A stretch of 64,000 nucleotides of DNA from Deroplatys truncata. Taxonomy: Eukaryota > Arthropoda > Insecta > Mantodea > Mantidae. The translations under genes were made by a program, and so were the position numbers. The notes below the pieces were generated by a model, which was given only the letters and a program-made list of their open reading frames with translations, searched no databases and was not told the origin of the DNA. Positions within the stretch are counted from its first letter, which is position 1, and each line of letters starts with the position of its first letter. The stretch is from NCBI GenBank assembly GCA_030765065.1, contig CM060990.1:216109290-216173289 (forward strand). Direction: 5' to 3'. Shown here in pieces: positions 34,738 through 44,672 of the stretch.

Positions 34738-34786
34738 ATTTATTATTATTATTATTAGTTATTATTATTATTATTATTATTACTAG
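34738..34786. repeat. (TAT)n microsatellite
   Basis: Imperfect TTA/ATT trinucleotide run at the end of the SINE. Confidence 0.85.
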
Positions 34787-34830
34787 CATTACTACTGCTA
34801 TGGGTATGTGCATGTTGCAATAATTGAGCT

Positions 34831-35842
34831 ATTACAGGCATCTCTTCATTGCGAACCAAAAACATATGTGATATATTTCCCTTTTACATAGAAAGGTTTT
34901 CTATGCAAGATGAATGAAGATATCTACACGAGAAATGACATGCATATGTTGAATGTGATAAATTATCGTCTTGATTTTCAAGGCCGAGCACGAAGAACAT
35001 TTTTCAAATTAAGCTCGAACCTGGCCTGCGTCGACACGAGTATCAAATGCCGGTTTTAAAAAACCTCAAAAGAATAACTGAGTTGTTGAAGCATTTGCCT
35101 GGCATTTTTAAGATATGTCGTTGAAATCCCTTTGTGTACAAGTACTTCTTTCTTTTTCCTTCTTTCTTGAACAACATTACAGTTGACTGTTTCAAAACAC
35201 TAAGGCTATTTTTGGTCGTTGAAAACAGCAACTATTATCATATCTCTTGTGGGATTTTATTAGGCTTTCCTTGCGTTAAAACATATACACTTTACTGTAC
35301 CTCAAACAGAAAAAAAAAAACAAAGTGAACTTAACGTCGTGTTCACTTATTAAAATTGGATTGCATCTCAATTTACACCACTCATGTTTTACTGCATTAA
35401 TTTATTGTTAGAGAACCGATGCTATTCCGCAGCATTCATTTTGGCAATCTATGAGATTTTCCGAATGTTTTAGTTTCTTTTAACGGCAGCGTTCTCATCT
35501 GAGAATGTACCGAAGGAGGTGCCCAGATATACTTGGCGAAATCCAGTGAACTCTCGAATATTAAAAGATTCTTAAAAGAGATGTTAAAATATAAGAACAT
35601 TTATAATCAAAGACGCGCACGCGTACGCACAGGCCCTCTCCCTTCCCTCCAACTCATTCTCTTTAACCCAGAGACCAGATTCGCAACAGTATTGACGTGG
35701 AATGTTGGAACGTACCACACAGGAATAATTAAATGATCCTTGCACTTCATTGCAAAGGCAGTTAATAGCCAGTCATCCGTTCATAGAAATGAATAGTGAA
35801 GTCAGTTTCCGTTGTGTGTCATTATTGTGAGTGTTTACTTAC
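34831..35842. other. Non-coding, possibly intron
   Basis: No gene recognised; a candidate donor of the next exon lies at its right edge. Confidence 0.4.
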
Positions 35843-36006
35843 CAGGTTTCCTCCATTTTGATGTATCATTACCAATTACCTCGTTTCTCTGCCAATGTTC
35901 ACATATTATATTCTCCAATATTAGCCATGAGTAACGAATTTTGTTTGGAATTTTCCTCCGACATGTGAAACAGACGGTTACGCGCATTTCTTCTTTAATA
36001 ACATCC
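35843..36006 (-). CDS. Candidate host exon
   Basis: On the minus strand an open frame of about 55 codons ends in AAACCTG at a near-perfect donor (GTAAGT, GT at 35,841-35,842). The peptide includes EEMRVTVCFTCRRKIPNKIR and HWQRNEVIGNDTSKWRKP. It has a C-x2-C pair and protein-like composition, but I do not recognise it. The upstream acceptor is not clear: the first AG after an in-frame stop is at about 36,007 and has only a modest pyrimidine tract. It ends one base into a codon, which is compatible with the start of the 27-kb candidate exon, but exons between them cannot be excluded. Confidence 0.35.
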
Positions 36007-36212
36007 TTCCCATTCGTAAGCACAATGCAAAATTAGTTTGTCATGAAAATTTAATTTAAAAAATATATGGCTTTATAATTATTTTAATGCCTTTCAGGCT
36101 CATGTTCAGTGAATACATAAGGCTGTGGTTTGTTGTACTTTCCTGTTAAAGTTAATTTGTGGCATTTACTTTAGCTACTGGTAATCAAAACAAATGGAGC
36201 CTGTCAGTATCC

Positions 36213-36218
36213 CACGTA
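36213..36218. repeat. Left target-site duplication CACGTA of the Polinton-like element
   Basis: Identical to 48,648-48,653. Six bases is the duplication length typical of Polintons/Mavericks. Confidence 0.85.
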
Positions 36219-36244
36219 GGTAGCTTATATAGAACAGAGCGAGA

Positions 36245-36890
36245 ACACTGTTTTGCCTTTATATGGGAAAGGATAGGGAAAACGAGGGTGGATGTGACGG
36301 TTCACTCAGGAAAATGCGTTTATATGGGAAAGATAGGGAATACGAGGGCTTATGCTAGGCTAGATGGGTTGAATAAGGGAAATGCGTTTATATGGGAGAG
36401 ATAGGGAATACGGTGTCGATGCTAGGCTAGACAGTGGTAGAAGGAGGGGAATGCGCTTTATATGAGAGAGATAGGGAATACGGGGGCCGATGCTAGGCTA
36501 GACAGTGGTCGAAGGAGGGGAATGCGCTTTATGTGAGAGAGAGAGAGAGATAGGGAATACGTGGAGAGGTGTTAGGCTAGACAGATGCTGAAGGAGGGGA
36601 ATATAGGCTTATACCGGAGAGATAGGGAATGCGTGGGAGATGCTAAGATAGATGTTAAAGCTGGCATGCGTTTATATGAGAGAGATAGGAAACCGAGGAG
36701 AGTTAATAGGATTGCAAGGGTTGAATGACAGAGTATGCGTTTATATAGGAGAGACGAGGACAACGGGGGGAGAGAGAGAGAGAGAGAGAGAGAGAGGGAT
36801 CCTATGCTAGGATATACTTGAATGAAGGGAAACGCGTTTATATGGGAGAGGTGGGGTAAACGATGATAGGTCTTAGGGATTCTGGTTAAA
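36245..36890 (-). repeat. Terminal tandem array with outward TATA-like motif
   Basis: About ten degenerate units of 60-70 bp. On the minus strand each has CTCTCCCATATAAACGCAT followed by CCT/TCC-rich sequence and GTCTAGCCTAGCA. Purine runs (36,537-36,550 and 36,773-36,795) have expanded inside it. The same unit makes the right end (48,040-48,640) and the end of the polymerase element (56,700-57,960). Confidence 0.85.
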
Positions 36891-37187
36891 AACTGCTATA
36901 CAAAGAACCGCGTTATTCAAGAGCTTTAACAATAAAAGGTCTAAGGTATAGATAATTTGTACGTTATTCTAGAAGGGGTCTTTAGTGGAAAATCCCCCTA
37001 AGTCAGTAGAGTACTTTTAGGGATTCCAGCCCACTTAGTATGCAGGAATATGCAATTGATATGCTAATTAGGCCTCCCCTTCCACCTGCCAAGCCCCCTT
37101 GGTACCTTTTGGTTGCTGCTGAGGTCATAAATTTTGTGCAGTATAATGGAAAGGTTGACAGGCATGCAATTATGGTTCTCCATCGCC

Positions 37188-37560
37188 TGTCAAAATGAAC
37201 AATGGTGTAATAAATTATGATTTGTAACAAAGGAGCAGATGCTATTCTCCCCATTCCATTTCCGCAAACGTGCACTTTAGGAAGGTCACACCTGTAGCAA
37301 CCCCCTTCCCCAGCTGCATTCTATTCTCTCTCTAAACACACACACCTGGGCAATATAACAAAAACCGTAACTTTTTCCTGTTAAAATGAACAATGGTGTA
37401 ATAAATTATGCTTTGTGACAAAAGATCAAGAGCTATTATCTCCATTCCATTCTTCCGCAGAGGTTTCGTTAGGAAGGTCACACATGTAGCAACCCCCTCC
37501 CCCACAGCATTTTATTCTTTCCAAACACGCGCACCTGGTATATATAACAAAAGATCAGAC
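37188..37560 (+). repeat. Two tandem copies of a 185-190-bp unit in the left arm
   Basis: Both copies start near AAAATGAACAATGGTGTAAT (37,193 and 37,384), pass through GGAAGGTCACAC and GTAGCAACCCCC, and end near CACCTGG and ATATAACAAAA. The duplication is mirrored in the right arm. Confidence 0.8.
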
Positions 37561-37939
37561 TGGTGTCACGGTAACAAAAGAACTCTTGGAGCCTGAATAT
37601 TATTCCAGACTGCCTTTTGTACGAGGGTGAAAAAGAGAGAGACCCGTTCCCACGAGGCAAGCTTCCATTCATTATAGCCGGCGTCATGCTGGCACCGACT
37701 CTGCCGGCGGGCAGTTCTCTCAGAGAGCAGCCGAACCTTCACGAGGATCTATGAACATCTCCGAACATAGATATACACGATCGTAACATCCCTAACACTT
37801 CCTCCAAGCACACGAACCTGCACGACGACCTACGGGCATCACCGAGCATAGTCAAACATGTTCAATTCTCTGTTTTTTGCGCATATTGTCTGTTTCAATC
37901 AGCGATATCAAAAAAACGTGTTTAACATATATCATTACC

Positions 37940-38400
37940 TATATTAAACCCCTGTGTATACTTAGATATCCTTAGGTCTGTGGTCGAATCTTACTGCATG
38001 TAAAAGCTTAATGTTTTAATTGCTAATGAAACACTGATACTTTGATAGGGTAAAACATTATTATATCATTAGCCTGATTAATGAAAGGCGTTCTCGGGTA
38101 ACCTGAGGTCCGAGTTCCAGTCTTAGTGTCGTGAAACATTAATGCTTAATAACTATTAAAATTTAGGAACATAGACGAATAGGGTAAATCATGATAATGT
38201 ATATATCATTACGATGTTTATTGCAGGGTGTTCTTAGGTACCCAGAGTTAATAGTTCGAATGTTACCCTGCGAAAATCTAATGCTTAGTAAATATTAAAC
38301 TATGGGAGTAAGCGCGGCCAGATTAAAATGTATTTTACAAACATACTTATTTATATTAAGCCCTGGTGTATACTTAGGTGTCCTGATGCCTAGATTCGAT
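37940..38400 (+). repeat. Array of 130-145-bp units with B-box-like motifs
   Basis: Three and a half units, each with a TTAGGTATCC-like start, a TTCGAAT-type B-box-like motif (GGTCGAATCTTA, GGTCCGAGTTCCAGTCT, GTTCGAATGTTA, GATTCGATTCT), then TTAATGCTTAATA-like sequence. They may derive from tRNA or 5S-like Pol III sequences, but no A box or cloverleaf is visible. Mirrored at 44,220-44,660. Confidence 0.55.
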
Positions 38401-38955
38401 TCTTTATTTCCTTTCTTCTTCTCTCTTTTTCTTTCTATCTCTTTCTTCTTGACTTGCATACATCCAAGCATTCATATATACACGAGTACATACACAGAGC
38501 CATTACACATACATATAAACACATACACACGTATACATACACCAGTACACTTACACACATACATACACGCGCACACACCTACAAATATAAACCCGTGCAC
38601 CAGTGCACGCACGCGCACACACATAAACACGCACGATAGCATTGGAGATTATTCTCTTTACAGAATTCAAAAATTTTAGTTTCATTTCCCTGTAACCTAG
38701 CAAAATGTAATTCTTTTCAGGCTAGCACATTCACATGACTTTCAACCCGAAGCATTTTATAGCTCGTGTAAAGACATTATGGAGGTACTCTCAGAGAGAG
38801 AGAGAGAGAGAGGAATTGAACAAAGCGGGGATAAAGTGCTGAGAGTCTCTGCGCATGTGCAACAGGCGATAATTCCATTGGGTGCGATAATCACGTGACG
38901 TGTAAAGACCCCTGCAATCACGATGTGCTGACATAGCCAGGCGGATTTTGATCTC

Positions 38956-38963
38956 TATATAAA
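38956..38963 (+). promoter_or_regulatory. TATA box of the left-arm inward promoter
   Basis: TATATAAA lies about 72 bases upstream of the ATG at 39,035. The surrounding 100 bases (including GACGATGTGCTGACAT-like upstream sequence and TTGTTAACTCTACATTT in the leader) are conserved in the right arm, where the same box is at 43,646-43,653. Conservation in both diverged arms supports a function. Confidence 0.6.
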
Positions 38964-39034
38964 CAGCTAATGACGCTGGCTAGAACCATTGCGAGCTTGT
39001 TAACTCTACATTTAAATTTTAAAGAACTTCAAAC

Positions 39035-39126
39035 ATGGCACCTCGAGGTGCTTTTTTTAATTTAAGAAGAGGTGTGAGTCATAAATTTCTACACACAGAG
39101 CATTCATCAACAGTATACAATGCAAG
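39035..39126 (+). CDS. Left-arm leader exon with ATG and splice donor
   Basis: ATG at 39,035-39,037 follows AACTTCAAAC. The 92-nt open segment encodes a short basic peptide beginning MAPRGAFFNLRRGVSHKF and ends at a consensus donor (GCAAG then GTGAGT, GT at 39,127-39,128). Unspliced, the frame closes at once (TGA in the donor). A conserved acceptor (CTGTTACAG, exon start 39,714) lies just before the inner border of the arm, so transcripts would splice into the core. With that acceptor, the leader frame hits a TAG within six codons, so the leader may be untranslated or use another acceptor. Function of the peptide is unknown. Confidence 0.5.
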
Positions 39127-39254
39127 GTGAGTGAGTTTTTACATAACTATAGAAATCCGTGTTGGCTTTTTACGATGCATTTAATTTTGTTTAAACGATG
39201 CAGTGCTGAAAGACGAATCGTTGCATGAGTATCATATTTTTAATCTGAACTTTA

Positions 39255-39520
39255 CACTCACATGGATTTCTCGGCGCGCTCTTCTTCCATTCAAATACAT
39301 ACGGTTTTCTCTACACCCTCTTCTTCCATTAATATCCACACGATTTTTTCTATCCCGCTCATTGTTTACCATCACATGGATTTCTACACCCATTCTTCTT
39401 CCATTCACATGATTCCCACTACCCGCTCTTTGTTTCACCATCACAGGAATTTCTACACACACTCTACTTCCATTCACCATCATACAGATTTCACCACCTA
39501 CATGATTGTCACAAACTATC
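39255..39520 (+). repeat. Degenerate tandem array in the leader intron
   Basis: Four to five units of 50-60 bp with CTTCTTCCATTCA and CACATGGATTTCTACAC-type segments, mirrored at about 43,080-43,340. The open frames across it are by-products of the repeat. Confidence 0.7.
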
Positions 39521-39800
39521 ACTTCTAGCAAGCACCCGAACCTGCACGAAGATCTACGGATATCCCCGAACACAAACATGCATAAACATACTTACAAAAA
39601 ACTGTGGTCATGTAGCACAATACATACTTTAGTTCTAATATAAAGAAATGCATAACGTGTCCTTCTACCTGAATAATGCATTGAAAATAATTCATGATCA
39701 ATGTCTGTTACAGAGTGTTTAGCAGATAGACTTAAGATGTCTGAAGAGCGCAGTTTCCCACCGGCTCGGCGAGTTCAAAATCTCTAAATAGGTCTTAAAT

Positions 39801-40121
39801 ATGACAAAGGCCTTAAAGAGAGCTCAAACAAGATATGGTATCAGGATCGTATTTTCACTGGAGGATTGCCAATTGTTCTTGCCTGAACACTATAATTCGT
39901 TAACCGACGAAGAGCTTGCAGAAATACCTGGAAAAATATATTTGATATATAAGGACATGGCAGAAATGGGGAATTTTAAGACATGTAAAATGTCTTTTGT
40001 ACCCGCAGCGATGGTATGTAGAAATGTCAAACTTAAGTATTCAATGTTTTCCTATTTTACTGTGAAAACATTCATAAATAAAACAGCTGACTCATTGATA
40101 TTACATATAAAGATACAATAG
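39801..40121 (+). CDS. Unidentified ORF in the core, plus strand
   Basis: About 107 codons beginning MTKALKRAQTRYGIRIVFSL and including FLPEHYNSLTDEELAEIPGK. It lies only in the core, not in the arms, and directly follows the left-arm acceptor and a short frame at 39,738 (MSEERSFPPARRVQNL). The first 80 residues look like real protein; the tail after KLKYS may be read-through. I do not recognise it. Its position opposite the capsid-type genes suggests an element gene served by the left-arm promoter. Possibly the remnant of a longer gene, since plus-strand pieces with protein-like composition (KHAISVRRDVYISRSLKVKI) continue at 40,400-40,550. Confidence 0.4.
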   Translation: MTKALKRAQTRYGIRIVFSLEDCQLFLPEHYNSLTDEELAEIPGKIYLIYKDMAEMGNFKTCKMSFVPAAMVCRNVKLKYSMFSYFTVKTFINKTADSLILHIKIQ

Positions 40122-40150
40122 ATACATGTCATAGAATTTATAAAAAAATA

Positions 40151-40184
40151 TATTTCAATATATATATATATATTTATTGAAATA
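40151..40184. repeat. Inverted repeat around a (TA)n run
   Basis: TATTTCAATA (40,151-40,160) and TATTGAAATA (40,175-40,184) flank a TA run between the plus-strand ORF and the minus-strand genes. It could act as a bidirectional 3'-end element. Confidence 0.5.
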
Positions 40185-40944
40185 ACGCTTGATATCCTAA
40201 TGTTTATGCAAATCTTTTGTGTTTCATTTTCCATGTAGCCCAACAAATGAAATGTAATTCTTTATAGGTTACCTTCACTTCCAAAAGCATGTTTTCTAAT
40301 ACTTTCATTGTGTAATGTTTCATACGGAATAAGGTGAAGAAGAACAGATTTGCAGCTCAGGAAAGGATGCTGACGCTCTTGGAGGATAGAATAGCCATTC
40401 TCACTACTTAACCGAAACATGCAATAAGCGTGCGCAGAGATGTCTACATTTCGAGAAGCCTCAAAGTTAAGATAGGATTCTTATATAATATTCCAGGGCA
40501 TACGGTGAAAAACACGGACAATTTTGCATACATTCCAAGATATAGCTGAGAGTTAGCTCGCGCGAGTCTCCCTATATTCGGTGAAAATACGAATTAGGAG
40601 CAGTAATTTAAATGATTGTGAAAATACATTTTAAATGGTGATGAGACTTATAATTTAAAGAGACTTGAATCATGTATGTATTAAGAGTATCAAGACTATT
40701 TGCTGTGGGTGGAAAAATGATGAAAATAAAGAGATTTTCATTTAAACAATAAAGAAAATTTCGATAACCTAACCATTGCAAGTGTAATGCCATATGCAGG
40801 AACGAGTTGGAGTAGGAAAGTAATTGAATTGTATGATAAAAAATAATAAAAAAGAATGAAGGTATGCTTTTACATAATGTTTTATTCATTAAAAAATCCT
40901 TACATTCCTAATGAAAAAGAAATCCTTACATTACAATGATTAGT

Positions 40945-42126
40945 TTAAAATATAAGCTGCATCACATGAGCCAGAGGCTTGTATGTGAACACAAAATCAT
41001 GAATTATTAAACAATACAATGAGATATGTGCAGGGATATTTGCACTAGCTTGAATTTCTATACTGATATTGACAGCTCCATTTACAAATTCCTCTGTTTG
41101 ATGCGAGCAATCTATAACAAATATAGGGACATGTTTAAGAAAATCTTTTTTCTTCAATGAAGGGCGATTCTCTTTTTCATAAGAGCTTGAGATATATCAT
41201 ACAATAATGCAAATCTCGAGTTTCCAAAGTCCAAGCTCATATCGTGATAGCGATAACATTCACTATTAAGATAAAGTCTCAAATTAGTTACAATGATAAA
41301 AAGGGGAACAGTCTTTAGATTCATCACGCGATCTTGAAGTCTGACCCCCTAAAATGACAAATCTCGACTTCTCCATTTTGATGTGGTGGCGACATTCCAG
41401 GTGAATGCTTGCGGCACAGCAGGCTGAGTATGCAGATCCATGAACCTAAATGGGTGAAAGTCTTATCCGACTTGGCAGTCTTCAAGATTTCAAGCATTTC
41501 AGCATCAGAAATTGGAATCACCGACATTCTCCACTCGATTAGTACAAGTGTGACAGCACGATTCTCTTCACCCTGAGGCACTATAATACAGTTTTTACAG
41601 TCCTTGGATCGAATCAGCACCAACACCAACTGGCTATTGGGTATGAACTCCTTGTGATCGCCAGCAAAATCCCAGGAGCATCGAAAGGGGTACTATAGCA
41701 TTGAACGCTTCATTTGCTGCATGTACAATGGCCATGTCTTCTCCCGGATAACTCCATCCACCATTCGGGAGTCGATCAGATTCCATTGGGTTGAGAGCAG
41801 TATAGTCGCGCAAAGTTGATGCGTTCCAGGGGCTTCTGGTTCGATCAATACTTGACCCATCCATTTGCAATCGAATCTCAAACATGCATGCAATAGAGTT
41901 ATTGGCAAGCTTTGCTGTAGTAGCTGCTCTATTAGGTTTAGTAATACTTCCATTGATGTATATATAACTTCAATTAGGTAAAGTATATATAGCCTCTGCT
42001 TCACAAGCGATTCCAATCTCATCAGCGTCCAGAGGTGATGTATTATAAGACATAAAATACATGTTCCTCTTCTCTAGTGATCTCATCGTCGAATCTCGGC
42101 GTCTCGGCAACACTGGTGATATCCAT
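40945..42126 (-). pseudogene. Double-jelly-roll-like capsid protein, broken
   Basis: Pieces on the minus strand, in order, match a family I know from arthropod genomes annotated as double jelly roll-like proteins, taken to be viral major-capsid-like. They are the start near MDITSVAETPRFDDEITREE (42,126), YIYINGSITKPN with LANNSIACMFEIRLQMDGSS (near 41,950-41,850), NPMESDRLPNGGWSYP (near 41,780), IEWRMSVIPISDAEMLEILK with HLGSW (near 41,550-41,450), LRLYLNSECYRYHDMSLDF (near 41,275-41,220) and the C-terminal PIFVIDCSHQTEEF with AYCLIIHD-like SLYCLIIHDFVFTYKPL (41,130-40,960). Frameshifts separate most pieces and one stretch (about 41,330-41,440) is shortened. A capsid role is inferred from the family. 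Confidence 0.7.
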
Positions 42127-42179
42127 GATTATAGGATTCTAAAGCCCAATGCCTGGAGGAACTTTCGATTAAATGACGT

Positions 42180-42857
42180 TAACACACTGGTTGTCAATGC
42201 AGAGCATTGAGTGGGCGTCGAAGCAAACCGTTATTATATCCCCGAAGCCTCTGATTTCATCTTCTAAAATCTATGGGCATTATGCTTATATCCTTGTTTC
42301 TAAACTCAAAGATATTACTGTTATGGTCTTCTATACGATGGCTGATTTGCTCTATGAAGTAGGTGTTTATGAACGACAGGTAAATTGGATTTGATGGTTC
42401 TTGTGAAATATGATATCCAACCGCAACAGATGGGAAAACTCATAGATCGAGTGTCCACTTTTACCGTCGATGAAAGAGACTGATGCAATATTGCGTTCGA
42501 TTCGTATGATGCTCAAATTAAACAAATTCACCAGGAAACCAGTTTCAGCCAGCTGATTAGCTGGAATAACTTTTTTGTCACTGGTGCCCCAGAACGATCC
42601 TATAGAACAATCATTGGAAAATATCGACATTGAAAGGACATTTAATTTCAGGCTTCGTGGTATTATTATTAATTGACATAATAAAGAAGACATTCTCCTT
42701 CACCCCTAACGTATCTCTGATGCATTCATTAATATCGGTAAACTCGTAAGTTCCATAGAATGTATCCAGCCCTTAATTTCATCATTGTAAATGTACTAAA
42801 ATTGATTATTACTCTGATCAATACTGGAAAAGGAATAGAAGATTTCAACAAATCTTG
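42180..42857 (-). pseudogene. Companion capsid-type (minor-capsid-like) protein, broken
   Basis: Directly upstream of the double-jelly-roll gene on minus. Pieces are GLDTFYGTYEFTDINECIRD (near 42,770-42,712), an asparagine-rich strand with KPEIKC, then VIPANQLAETGFLVNLFNLS (near 42,560) followed by IIRIERNIASVSFIDGKSGH with SIYEF, and a final hydrophobic YFIEQI-type segment (near 42,360). The pattern of an N-terminal G-x-Y-E-(L/I/F)-x-D-I-N block, then N-x-(N)-T-I-R-(V/I)-E-C-N-I, G-x-x-(G)...H-(T/S)-I-(H/Y)-E-F is what I recall from the protein that regularly accompanies this capsid family in arthropod genomes. It is frame-shifted near 42,690 and 42,380. Role not proven. Confidence 0.55.
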
Positions 42858-43449
42858 TTAAGTCTATCTGCTAAGAACTCTGTAATAGACGTTGATCATG
42901 AATTATTATTTTCAATGAATTATTCAGGTGTAAGGACAAGTTATGCATTTCTTTATATTAGAACTAAAGTATGTGTTGTGCTACATGACCACAATTTTTG
43001 TAAGTGTATTTATGCATGTTTGTGTTCGGGGATATCCGTAGCTCTTCGTGCAAGTTCGGGGGCTTGGTAGAAGTGGTAGTTTGTGACAATCATGTAGGTG
43101 GTGAAATCTGTGTGATGGTGAATGGAAGGAGAGTGTGTAGAAATTCCAGTGATGGTGAAACAAAGAGCGGGTAGAGGGAATCGTGTGAATAGAAGAATGG
43201 GTGTAGAAATCCATGTGATGGACAAACAATGAGCGTGATAGAGAAAATCGTGTGGATATTAATGGAAGAAGAGGGTGTAAAGAAAACCGTATGAATGTGA
43301 ATGGAAGAAGAGCACGCCGAGAAATCCATGTGGGTGTAAAGTTCAGATTAAAAAAATGACACTCATGCAACGATTCGCATTTCGGCACTGCATCATTTAA
43401 AAAAATTAAATGCATCGTAAAAAGCCAACATGTATAAAAACTCACTCAC

Positions 43450-43475
43450 CTTGAAATGTACAGTGTTGATGAATG

Positions 43476-43522
<47 letters not shown>

Positions 43523-43574
43523 AATTCATGACTCACACCTCTTCTTAAATTAAAAAAACACCTCGAGGTGCTAT
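43450..43574 (-). pseudogene. Right-arm leader exon, start codon lost and TG repeat expanded
   Basis: Mirror copy of the left leader. The codon matching ATG reads ATA (43,572-43,574). The segment matching CACACAGAG has grown into a TG/CA microsatellite (43,482-43,518). The donor (CAAG then GTGAGT, GT at 43,448-43,449) and the distal acceptor (TATTACAG, exon start 42,879) are kept. It would have driven the minus-strand capsid-type genes. Confidence 0.55.
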
Positions 43575-43645
43575 GTTTGAAGTTCGTTAAAATTGAAATG
43601 TAGAGTTAACAAGGTTGCAAAGGTTCTAGACAGCATCGTTAGCTG

Positions 43646-43653
43646 TTTATATA
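43646..43653 (-). promoter_or_regulatory. TATA box of the right-arm inward promoter
   Basis: Mirror copy of the left-arm box, oriented toward the core and therefore toward the minus-strand capsid-type genes. Confidence 0.6.
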
Positions 43654-44672
43654 GAAATCTAAATCCCCCCTGGCAATGTCAGCACATCGTCATTGCAGGG
43701 GTGTTTACACCTCACGCGATTATTGCACCCAATGGTATTATTACATGCTGCACATGCACAGAGGCTCTCAGCAATTCTATCCCCGCTTGGTTCAATTCCC
43801 CCCTCTCTCTCACTCTGTCTCTCTCAGAGAGTATCTCCATAATGTCTTTACACGAGCTATAAAAATTCTTCGGGATGAAAGTCATGTGAATGTGGTAGCC
43901 TGAAAAGAATTACATTTTGCTAGGTTACAGGGAAATGAAACTAAAATTTTTGGATTCTGTAAAGATAATAATCTCCAATGCTATCGTGTGTATGTGTGAG
44001 CGTGTGCGTGCACCAGTGTATGGGTGTATATTTGTAGGTGTGTGTGCGTGTATGTATGTGTGTAAGTACACTGGTGTATGTGTACGTGTGCATGTGTGTA
44101 TATGTATGTGCTCGTGTATATATGAATGTTTGGATTATGCAAGTCAACAAGAAAGATAGAGATAGAAAGAAAAAAGAGAGAAGAAGAAAGGAAATAAAGA
44201 ATGGAATCTAGGCATCACGATACCTAAGTATACACCAGGGTTTAATATAAATAATTATATTTGTTAAATACATTTTAATCTGGCCGCGCTTACTCCCATA
44301 GTTTAATATTTATTAAGCATTAGATTTTCGCAGGGTAACATTCGAACTATGACCTCTGGGTACCTAAGAATACCCTACATTAAACACCGTAATGATATAT
44401 ACAAAATTAACATGATTTACCCTATTCGTCTATGTTCCTAAATTTTAATAGTTATTAAGCGTTAATGTTTCACTACACTAAGACTCGAACTCGGACCTCT
44501 GGATACCCGAGAACACCTTTCATTAATCAGTGTAATTATATAATGATGTTTTACCCTATCGAAGTATCTATTTTTCATTAGCAATTAAAACATTAAGCTT
44601 TAGCCTGCAGTAAGGTACGAACACACACCAAAGATATCTAAGTATACATAGGGGTTTAATATAGGTAATGAT

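Larger units (their letters stand above)
36219..39735 (+). repeat. Left terminal inverted repeat, 3,517 bp
   Basis: Matches 42,858-48,647 in reverse, apart from the hAT inserted there. From outside in: about ten 60-70-bp units with TTTATATGGGAGAGATAGGG (36,245-36,890), a spacer, a two-copy tandem of about 185 bp (37,188-37,560), a block with the GAACCTGCACGA motif (37,720-37,860), a 3.4-copy array of 130-145-bp units (37,940-38,400), a pyrimidine tract and ACATACAC-rich run (38,400-38,640), an inward promoter and leader exon (38,956-39,126), and an intron with another tandem array (39,255-39,520). Similarity stops at AGCAGATAGACTTAA (39,735). Confidence 0.88.

Noticed and set aside
38302..38679. 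ORF with His/Tyr/Thr-rich repeats (and its mirror at 43,941-44,150)
   Set aside because: Product of the ACATACAC-type simple repeat inside the inverted-repeat arms; the mirror copy is read on the other strand in the same way.
39203..39579. Overlapping plus and minus ORFs in the leader intron
   Set aside because: They follow the periodicity of the tandem array and lack a conserved frame between the two arms.
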